From positions 1-14,358 of the forward strand of contig JBKECP010000012.1 of assembly GCA_047974765.1 (NCBI GenBank): 14,358 bases of DNA, in the 5' to 3' direction. The notes beneath the pieces were generated by a model. That model ran no database searches. It had not been told where the DNA came from and was given only the letters and a program-made list of their open reading frames with translations. Shown in pieces: positions 6,352 to 12,305 of this stretch. Source of the stretch: JBKECP01 sp047974765 (GTDB lineage Bacteria; Pseudomonadota; Gammaproteobacteria; Pseudomonadales; Halieaceae). The position numbers were made by a program, and so were the translations under genes. Numbering within the stretch: the first letter of the stretch is position 1; each line of letters begins with the position of its first letter.

Positions 6352-7455
6352 TTAATCAGTTTCAATATAGTCCATCACTTCCAGACCAAAACCGGACAGT
6401 GCATTGTATTTAACGGCCGCACCCAGCAAGTGGATCTTGCCCACCCCGAGATCTTTCAGAATCTGGGAACCCAGGCCAACAGTGGTGTATACGTCACCAA
6501 AAGGCATCGGAACCGGCTCACTGCCCAGCGCCATATCAATGCTGGCCAGCAACTGTTCACTACCCTCTTCATTAGCCAGCAAAACCACAACACCCAACCC
6601 CTTCTCCGCCACATGGCGCAGGCAGCCATCAAGACTCCAGGAGCGATGCCCCGGCAACGCACTTAACATCAAATCCCGCAGTGTTGACTTCACATGCACG
6701 CGTACCGGTGTTGGTACGTCAGCCTGAATATGCCCCAAAGACAGGGCAATATGAATACCTTCAGCCGTTTGATCCTGATAGGCCGTCAGCTGAAATTCGC
6801 CATAGGCCGTCTGCAATACACCTTCGCGCAACCGCGAGATGGTGCGCTCATTGGTCAGACGGAAGTGGATCAGATCAGCAATTGTGCCAATTTTCAGCTG
6901 GTGTTCGCGAGCAAACTCCACCAGTGCTGCGCCATCAGCCAGCTCACCCACAGACGTCAACACATCGGCAATGACCGCTGCAGGCAGTAATCCGGCCAGC
7001 TGAGCGTAATCGGCTCCCGCTTCGGTATGCCCGGCGCGCATCAACACCCCGCCGGGCATTGCTGTTAACGGAAAGATATGTCCCGGCTGGACAATATCTT
7101 CAGGCACTGCATGAGGCGCCACCGCAGCCTGTACCGTGCGCGCCCGGTCTGCTGCAGAGATACCGGTATCAATACCTTCGGTCGCTTCAATAGAGAGTGT
7201 GAAATTGGCCTTCTCGCCGTGGGCTTTAGCCACCATTGGCGGCAAATCAAGCTGACGACAGCGCTCTTCGGTCAATGCCAGACAGACCAGTCCGCGGGCC
7301 TTGCGCGCCATGAAATTAACATGGTCGGCATTGCAGTGCTCTGCCGCCACCATCACAACACCTTCATTATGACTGTCGGCGTCGTCATCCAGTAACACAA
7401 CCATGCGCCCCTGGCGAACATCACTGATCAACTCGTCAACACTATTCAGTTGCAT
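6352..7455 (-). CDS. ribBA: RibBA-like protein with altered RibB and RibA active sites
   Basis: A 367-residue protein with a DHBP-synthase (RibB) half (about 1-205) and a GTP-cyclohydrolase-II-like half (about 213-367). The family match is strong: TGISAADRARTVQAAVAP (97-114), QPGHIFPLTAMPGGVLMRAGHTEAG (123-147) and KIGTIADLIHFRL. However, the catalytic loop, normally D-D-E-D-R-E-N-E-G-D, reads DDDADSHNEGV (23-33): the Arg-Glu pair and the last Asp are gone and a residue is inserted. A normally conserved Glu near 164 is Asp, and the following G-T-M-A-R motif is G-E-L-A-D. The second half lacks the zinc cysteines and the RQEGRG strand of GTP cyclohydrolase II; such inactive RibA-like domains are known in proteobacterial RibBA/RibBX proteins. 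Losing the RibB residues as well is unusual. Start: ATG at 7455 with AAGGAAG upstream. It lies between ribE and ribH. Confidence 0.9.
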   Translation of the reverse strand: MQLNSVDELISDVRQGRMVVLLDDDADSHNEGVVMVAAEHCNADHVNFMARKARGLVCLALTEERCRQLDLPPMVAKAHGEKANFTLSIEATEGIDTGISAADRARTVQAAVAPHAVPEDIVQPGHIFPLTAMPGGVLMRAGHTEAGADYAQLAGLLPAAVIADVLTSVGELADGAALVEFAREHQLKIGTIADLIHFRLTNERTISRLREGVLQTAYGEFQLTAYQDQTAEGIHIALSLGHIQADVPTPVRVHVKSTLRDLMLSALPGHRSWSLDGCLRHVAEKGLGVVVLLANEEGSEQLLASIDMALGSEPVPMPFGDVYTTVGLGSQILKDLGVGKIHLLGAAVKYNALSGFGLEVMDYIETD

Positions 7456-7534
7456 AATCTTCCTTTGTTCGCTTACACACGCCCTTGCTTTTATATGCAG
7501 GCTTATGTGGTGCCCAGTATTAGTGCCAACATTC

Positions 7535-8197
7535 TCAGCGACGCATAAAGCCGTATTTTGTCAGCACATCCAGGCTCAGACCACCACTGCCCGGCCCGGC
7601 AGCGGCATCACCCAGCACCAGTCGTTCCAAGTAGCGGGCAATCAAATCCACCTCCAGATTAACCCGACTACCGGGACGGTAAGTGCCAAAAATAGTTTCC
7701 TGCATGGTCTGCGGAATAATATTGAGGTCAAACTCCGCACCATTGACCGCATTCACCGTCAGACTGGTGCCATCAACAGTGATCGAACCCTTGTGAACGA
7801 TATAGCGGGCCAACGCCTCGGGCGCACGCAGCACAAAGCGCACAGAGCGACCATCGTGCTCACTACGCAAGACTTCGCCCACGCCATCCACATGTCCCGA
7901 CACGATATGTCCACCGAGACGGCTGGCAGGGGTTAATGCTTTTTCCAGATTGATCTTTGAGCCGACATCAAGCTGGCCAAGCGTAGTAAGGTCGAGCGTC
8001 TCCCGGGATACATCAGCCCAATAACCATCACCGGGCAGCTCGATCACAGTCAGACAAACACCGCTGGTGCTGATACTGTCACCGAGAGCCACATCGATCA
8101 GATCCAGCTCACCGCTGCGCACACGCAGACGCAGATCGCCACCACTGTTTTGCATGGCGGCCACTTCACCAACGGCCTGAATAATGCCTGTAAACAT
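7535..8197 (-). CDS. ribE: Riboflavin synthase, alpha subunit
   Basis: RibE (RibC in some nomenclatures) dismutates two lumazine molecules to riboflavin and the ribitylaminouracil precursor, working as a trimer. The 220 residues form two similar lumazine-binding barrels. The N-terminal one begins MFTGIIQAVG and carries GVCLTV (46-51) and GHIVSGHVDG (96-105). The second carries GSITVDGTSLTVN (137-149) and NIIPQTMQETIFG. Start: ATG at 8197 preceded by AAGGA at seven bases. The open frame extends 13 codons further, but the universal MFTGII N-terminus fixes the start. It follows ribD by 69 nt and precedes ribBA by 79 nt, the two widest gaps in the rib part of the operon. Confidence 0.97.
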   Translation of the reverse strand: MFTGIIQAVGEVAAMQNSGGDLRLRVRSGELDLIDVALGDSISTSGVCLTVIELPGDGYWADVSRETLDLTTLGQLDVGSKINLEKALTPASRLGGHIVSGHVDGVGEVLRSEHDGRSVRFVLRAPEALARYIVHKGSITVDGTSLTVNAVNGAEFDLNIIPQTMQETIFGTYRPGSRVNLEVDLIARYLERLVLGDAAAGPGSGGLSLDVLTKYGFMRR

Positions 8198-8266
8198 TGC
8201 GTATTCCTTTTGCTGGCCTGGAGCCATTTCTGTCAATAACCGCAGCCAGCCACTTCGGTGAGCTAT

Positions 8267-9382
8267 TCAAGCAGGAACAAATATAAAGCGGATATCTGTT
8301 CCCACCTGACGTATACCCTTCACCGTTAACGGCACCTTGTCACTCATCTGCTCCAAAGGCAGGCATAGCAGCGGATTAGCTTTACTGCCAAGCAATACCG
8401 GTGCCATATAGACAATTAATTCATCAATTAAACCGGCCCGCAGAAAAGCACCGGTTAAACGGGGACCAGATTCTACCAGAATTTCGTTGCATTGCCGCTC
8501 ACCCAGCGCAGTCATCAACACATGCAGATCAAGGCCGAATTCACCAGCAGGCAGTCCCAAACTGTCAACACCAATCACAGGTGCAGACCGGCTTTTGTCG
8601 TAACACAGCAGTGTTGGTGCAAGCTCATTGAGTACGTTTGCGCTGGCAGGTGTGCGCACAGCAGAATCAAGCACCACCCGCAAAGGCTGAACGGTACTGA
8701 CCCGCGCAGCTTCAGTCGCGGGTAGACCAAGCTCACCGGAGCGCACTGTCAGCGTACAATCATCAGCCAATACGGTGCCCACGCCAGTCACAATGGCGCC
8801 GCTTTGTGCCCGCAGGCGCTGCACATCCTGACGCGCAGCGGCACCGGTAATCCACTGGCTCTCACCTGAAGCCATCGCCGTGCGCCCGTCAACAGAAGCT
8901 GCCACCTTGGCTCTCACCCGCCCCCAACCCCGGCGCATACGCAATATAAAACCGGTCATTGCCGCCTCAGCCTGGACCTGTAATAAACCGCTTTCTACCG
9001 TCACACCAGCCTCTTGCAACCGGGCCAGACCACGGCCACTCACCAGCGGATTGGGATCCTCCATTGCCGCTACCACCCGGCGCACACCGGCCTTGACCAG
9101 TGCCTCGGCACAGGGTCCGGTACGGCCCTGATGACTACAGGGTTCAAGGGTGACATAAGCTGTTGCACCGCGGGCATCGCCCGCCATTTGCAGTGCCTCC
9201 ACTTCGGCGTGATTACCGCCAGCAGGCTGGGTAAAGCCTTCACCGATAACAGCCCCATCGCGAGTCAATACACAGCCGACATGAGGATTGGGCCTGGTCC
9301 AGTAACGACCCCGCTCTGCCAGTTGCAGGGCGCGTGCCATCATTTGCCTGTCAAAACTGGTATTATTAAAAACGGCATTCAC
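8267..9382 (-). CDS. ribD: Bifunctional diaminohydroxyphosphoribosylaminopyrimidine deaminase / uracil reductase
   Basis: RibD carries out the second and third steps after GTP opening: deamination of the pyrimidine, then NADPH reduction of the ribose. In this 371-residue protein the N-terminal cytidine-deaminase-like domain has the zinc set H58-A-E60 (GGNHAEVEAL) and PCSHQGRTGPC (C82, C91). The C-terminal dihydrofolate-reductase-like domain begins near RVRAKVAASVDGRTAM and includes SQWITG, GVGTVLADD and the late ILVESGPRLTGAFL. Start: a GTG at 9382, 4 nt after the nrdR stop and with AGAGG nine bases upstream, gives a normal family length (E. coli 367). The frame stays open for another 111 codons inside nrdR, but that part has no family similarity and is a shadow of nrdR. 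Confidence 0.96.
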   Translation of the reverse strand: MNAVFNNTSFDRQMMARALQLAERGRYWTRPNPHVGCVLTRDGAVIGEGFTQPAGGNHAEVEALQMAGDARGATAYVTLEPCSHQGRTGPCAEALVKAGVRRVVAAMEDPNPLVSGRGLARLQEAGVTVESGLLQVQAEAAMTGFILRMRRGWGRVRAKVAASVDGRTAMASGESQWITGAAARQDVQRLRAQSGAIVTGVGTVLADDCTLTVRSGELGLPATEAARVSTVQPLRVVLDSAVRTPASANVLNELAPTLLCYDKSRSAPVIGVDSLGLPAGEFGLDLHVLMTALGERQCNEILVESGPRLTGAFLRAGLIDELIVYMAPVLLGSKANPLLCLPLEQMSDKVPLTVKGIRQVGTDIRFIFVPA

Positions 9383-9386
9383 ACTA

Positions 9387-9863
9387 TTAAGCCTCTTTAC
9401 CACTGCCAGCTGGCTCATTTTCCAGGCGCTCGATAGCTTCACGAAACTCGGAAATATCCTGAAAGCTGCGATAGACCGAAGCAAATCGCACATAGGCAAT
9501 CTGGTCGAGCTGTTTGAGAGACTCCATAACCCTCTCCCCCACATCCCGGGACGATATTTCACGCTCACCCGTGGCCCGCAATTTGTGTTTGATCTGGTTA
9601 ATGGCCGCCTCAATGGCCTCCATCGACACTGGCCGCTTCTCCAGCGCCCGCTGAAAACCTGCCCGCAGTTTGTCTTCATTAAAAGGTTCCCGGTTACCGT
9701 TTTGCTTGATAACACGAGGCATTACCAGCTCTGCCACTTCATAGGTTGTATAGCGCTCCTTACAGCTCAGACATTCCCGGCGACGGCGCACCTGATCACC
9801 TTCTGCCACCAGACGGGAATCAATGACTTTGGTATCTTCAGCCGAACAAAATGGGCAGTGCAT
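9387..9863 (-). CDS. nrdR: Transcriptional repressor NrdR
   Basis: NrdR senses ATP/dATP and represses ribonucleotide reductase genes. The 158 residues begin with a zinc ribbon, MHCPFC...CLSC (Cys3, Cys6, Cys31, Cys34), with the arginine-rich RRRRE stretch between the pairs. An ATP-cone domain follows (VMPRVIKQNGNREPFNEDKLRAGFQRAL... to VRFASVYRSFQDISEF). All four cysteines are present. The ATG at 9863 with GAGGGA seven bases upstream is chosen over an in-frame start 15 codons earlier, because the family begins MxCPFC. It heads the minus-strand operon, as in Pseudomonas. No NrdR box is evident in its own leader. Confidence 0.97.
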   Translation of the reverse strand: MHCPFCSAEDTKVIDSRLVAEGDQVRRRRECLSCKERYTTYEVAELVMPRVIKQNGNREPFNEDKLRAGFQRALEKRPVSMEAIEAAINQIKHKLRATGEREISSRDVGERVMESLKQLDQIAYVRFASVYRSFQDISEFREAIERLENEPAGSGKEA

Positions 9864-9911
9864 AAACAGTCCCTCAATGGATATAAAGCGAAGACTACCA
9901 TGTCTCATGGC

Positions 9912-9933
9912 TTTATCGGGCCATGCCGATAAA
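9912..9933. repeat. Perfect inverted repeat TTTATCGG / CCGATAAA upstream of nrdR
   Basis: TTTATCGG at 9912-9919 and CCGATAAA at 9926-9933 are perfect 8-base arms separated by six bases, 49 bp before the nrdR start. It could be a protein-binding palindrome or a hairpin in the nrdR leader. There is no T-run, so a terminator is unlikely. Further TATCGG/CCGATA copies lie at 9956-9961 and 10060-10065. Confidence 0.7.
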
Positions 9934-9960
9934 TCACATTAAAGCCAAACAGCATCCGAT

Positions 9961-9980
9961 AGCAGCTAGCATTAGCTGCT
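9961..9980 (+). terminator. Perfect 8-bp hairpin followed by a T-run, pointing rightward (function uncertain)
   Basis: AGCAGCTA (9961-9968) and TAGCTGCT (9973-9980) pair perfectly around a GCAT loop. On the plus strand the stem runs directly into TTTAATT, the layout of an intrinsic terminator. No plus-strand gene ends here, so it would stop only antisense or read-through transcripts. It may instead be an operator or a leader hairpin for nrdR. The repeat itself is certain; the terminator call is not. Confidence 0.4.
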
Positions 9981-10091
9981 TTTAATTGCCCCTGAAAAAC
10001 ACTTGAGATATTCATAAAAAGGGATAAAAAAACAGCGGATGTTTGCCAGTATCACCTTTTATCGGGGCGGGCCTACACGAAAACACCTCTG

Positions 10092-11333
10092 TTAAACCGA
10101 CGGATTGCCCGACTGTTTTTTGCGTGGACGGGGCTCATATAAAGCAATGGTATTGCGGCCTGATTCTTTGGCCTCATAAAGCGCTCTGTCTGCCATTTTA
10201 ATCAGACTCTCAGGCTCAAGTCCCGGGCCTGGACGCAGACTGACCACACCCTGACTGATTGTCACCATCTTGGCCACCTGCGACGACCTGTGGGGAATGC
10301 GCTCCATCATCACCATATTGCGCAAACGATCAGCAATACGCAGTGCAGCCACCTCAATCGTTCCCGGCAAGATAAGAATAAACTCCTCACCGCCGTAACG
10401 ACCAACCACTTCACCAGCACGACCAACAGTTCGCTGCATAATATCAGCCAGCCGTTGCAACACGGCATCACCGGCAATATGCCCGTGGGTGTCGTTATAG
10501 TTTTTAAAATAATCCACATCCAGCAACACCACCGCCAGATCACCGCCGCTGCGGTGCGCACGGCTGATTTCATCGTGCAGCACACGATTGATCATACGCC
10601 GGTTACTTAACCCGGTAAGCTCATCAATATTGGCCAGCTCCGTCAATTGCCGCCGCGCATCCTGCAGCTGACGGTTGCGATCCCTGAGCGAGGTAGTAAT
10701 ATCACCCAGCTCACGGGACATGGCCTCACGCTCCCAATTGAGCGCAATCATACTCTGAAAAGAAAGGTAGGCCCGCTCAGCCACAATGACCAGAATCAGA
10801 CATGAACCGAGTATAAACAAGCCGACCAGCAGATTGTATTCCTGCTGCCAGTAATGCACCAGGCACCACCAGGAAATAGGCCACAACGAGGTAAACAGGT
10901 GCGCTATGAAATATTCACGCAGCGCCAGCGTAACCCCCATTGATAAAGTAGTAACCATAAAAATCAGCAGCAAAAACATAAATTGCACCGATTCCGGCAC
11001 AAAGAAAGTCGAGACAATATAAGCTGAAGACCAAACAAACCCCGTCAGACAGGCTCCCAACAACAGCCGCCAGTAGACCTGCCTGGGTGCCGTTTGATAA
11101 CTGCGTTCAACCAGAGCATTGCTCATATAAAGAGAACGCAGCAACAACATGATCATTACCGCACAGGCCCACAACAACAGATAACTCAAATCGACAAAAG
11201 GCCAAAACAATACGAGCGCCGCCAACACCCCAAGCATATTGGCGCTAATAGTGGTTATCCGACCATTCACCATGAGCAACTCCAGCTGTGCTGAAAAAAG
11301 CTCCTGATGTGGTATCTGTCGCTGGTAAATCAT
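10092..11333 (-). CDS. Membrane-bound diguanylate cyclase (GGDEF domain)
   Basis: A 413-residue enzyme expected to make cyclic di-GMP from two GTP at the inner membrane. Residues about 30-187 contain some six hydrophobic helices forming an unnamed membrane sensor region. A short coiled coil follows (about 200-232, LRDRNRQLQDARRQLTELA), then the GGDEF domain from about 235: IDELTGLSNRR, LLDVDYFKNYNDTHGH (metal and GTP binding) and the active-site loop RYGGEEF (GGEEF at 314-318), all intact. The product-inhibition site, normally R-x-x-D five residues before GGEEF, reads R-A-G-E (305-308). No EAL or HD-GYP domain is present. Start: ATG at 11333 with only a weak ribosome binding site. It is transcribed toward nrdR, 228 bp away, with no convincing terminator between; a poorly supported stem followed by seven Ts lies near 10027-10056. 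Confidence 0.93.
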   Translation of the reverse strand: MIYQRQIPHQELFSAQLELLMVNGRITTISANMLGVLAALVLFWPFVDLSYLLLWACAVMIMLLLRSLYMSNALVERSYQTAPRQVYWRLLLGACLTGFVWSSAYIVSTFFVPESVQFMFLLLIFMVTTLSMGVTLALREYFIAHLFTSLWPISWWCLVHYWQQEYNLLVGLFILGSCLILVIVAERAYLSFQSMIALNWEREAMSRELGDITTSLRDRNRQLQDARRQLTELANIDELTGLSNRRMINRVLHDEISRAHRSGGDLAVVLLDVDYFKNYNDTHGHIAGDAVLQRLADIMQRTVGRAGEVVGRYGGEEFILILPGTIEVAALRIADRLRNMVMMERIPHRSSQVAKMVTISQGVVSLRPGPGLEPESLIKMADRALYEAKESGRNTIALYEPRPRKKQSGNPSV

Positions 11334-11363
11334 GTGCTTATGCTACAGCGTGTTCAGATCAAC

Positions 11364-11378
11364 GCTCATTTGATGAGC
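11364..11378. repeat. Short perfect inverted repeat in the divergent intergenic region
   Basis: GCTCAT (11364-11369) and ATGAGC (11373-11378) pair perfectly around TTG, 31 bp upstream of the diguanylate cyclase start, in the 141-bp region between two divergent genes. It could be an operator or a small leader hairpin. No promoter hexamers of good quality were found in this region for either direction. Confidence 0.4.
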
Positions 11379-11474
11379 CAGGTTGAGAGCCTTGTCACAC
11401 GAACACGGGCCTTTGATTTGCCTGCGGCGGGTAATTCCGACAAACTGGCCAAAAGTTGATCCGGTATCGGGCAC

Positions 11475-12305
11475 ATGTTCTCCTGGAATGCGATTCGCAC
11501 ATTTTGTGTAACGCTGCTGTGTTTGCCTCTTGCTCACCTGGTTATTCTGATATCGCGGGACGTTGTGACAGCACTTGACAGCTCACCCACAACCTGGCAA
11601 TCCCAAGTTGACGCCTATACCAGACAGGACGCAAAAAATATTGTTCTCGCCAACCCCATTGTAGTGGTTGGCGGGCGCCGTGCGGCCATCTGGCGTGATC
11701 TTGAGCGGATCGTCACACCGGGGCACGTTATTGTGCGCTCACTCGGCGACGCAACGATCAATGATCTCACCTATTATTACGATCGTCTGATCTCCCGCTA
11801 CCTGCCAAAGGTGGTGGTACTACTGCCCGGCAACAGTGAATTTCGGATTCGGGATAACAAATCCACCTCCGAACTGGTTGCCGCTATCAAGAACTTTATT
11901 GCCGCAGACGATGCACCCACCGGCACTCGCCTTCTGTATATTTTTATACCGATTAAAACAATTCTCTACCCCGGCGATCACAAAACTATCGACGACGCCC
12001 ACGAAGAGCTGGCCCACTGGGCCAGGAGATTGAGCTATGTGCGCATCATAGACCCTAACCCTATTTTGGCAACAGCCGGGGCCCGCCCTGATGCGGCTTT
12101 TTTCCGCAGCAATGGCGTACATCTAAATGATAATGGTTACGAACGACTAGGTTTCTTACTACGGCACCAGCTCTCTGATGACTACCCCGAAGAGTATGCA
12201 AAACCACTGTATAACAGTGGCACACTCCAGCCACAAAGTACGCTAGAATTGCGCCATGATTTCGGAACTCCCCATCAACTGCCCCTCAACGCCACTTCTG
12301 GATAA
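11475..12305 (+). CDS. SGNH/GDSL-hydrolase-like membrane-anchored protein, catalytic residues apparently lost
   Basis: A 276-residue protein with one N-terminal hydrophobic segment (about 8-27), probably a membrane anchor with the rest periplasmic. The body follows the SGNH layout seen in esterase-like proteins: PIVVVGGRRAAIW (61-73) where block I lies, VRSLGDATINDLTYYYDRLISRYLPKVVVLLPGNSEF (87-123) for blocks II and III, and FRSNGVHLNDNGYERLGF (210-227) for block V. In active relatives block I is usually G-S/D-S-x-x-x-x-W, block III G-x-N-D and block V D-G-x-H. Here the nucleophile position is Arg68, block III is G-N-S-E and the block V Asp is Asn213; only Gly91 and His216 are kept. Inference: a non-hydrolytic member. 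Start: ATG at 11475, weak ribosome binding site. Its last 50 bases overlap the dxs coding region, so the two are probably co-transcribed. Confidence 0.7.
   Translation: MFSWNAIRTFCVTLLCLPLAHLVILISRDVVTALDSSPTTWQSQVDAYTRQDAKNIVLANPIVVVGGRRAAIWRDLERIVTPGHVIVRSLGDATINDLTYYYDRLISRYLPKVVVLLPGNSEFRIRDNKSTSELVAAIKNFIAADDAPTGTRLLYIFIPIKTILYPGDHKTIDDAHEELAHWARRLSYVRIIDPNPILATAGARPDAAFFRSNGVHLNDNGYERLGFLLRHQLSDDYPEEYAKPLYNSGTLQPQSTLELRHDFGTPHQLPLNATSG
12204..12220. repeat. Perfect inverted repeat CCACTGT-ATA-ACAGTGG upstream of dxs
   Basis: Seven-base arms pair perfectly around ATA, 35 bp before the dxs start codon and inside the end of the preceding gene, where it encodes PLYNSG. The 17-bp palindrome resembles a regulator operator, but it also could fold in mRNA close to the dxs start. 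It is not a LexA box: the CTG and CAG are only five bases apart, not ten. Confidence 0.6.

Noticed and set aside
7456..7534. Possible internal promoter or FMN riboswitch before ribBA
   Set aside because: A TATAAA is present but without a good -35, and 79 nt is too short for an FMN aptamer; none of its conserved segments were seen here or upstream of nrdR or ribD.
9383..9715. N-terminal extension of ribD by 111 codons
   Set aside because: It overlaps nrdR completely and resembles no RibD; the GTG at 9382 gives the normal family length.
12204..12220. LexA box reading of the palindrome before dxs
   Set aside because: CTG and CAG are separated by five bases instead of the ten required for a gammaproteobacterial LexA site.
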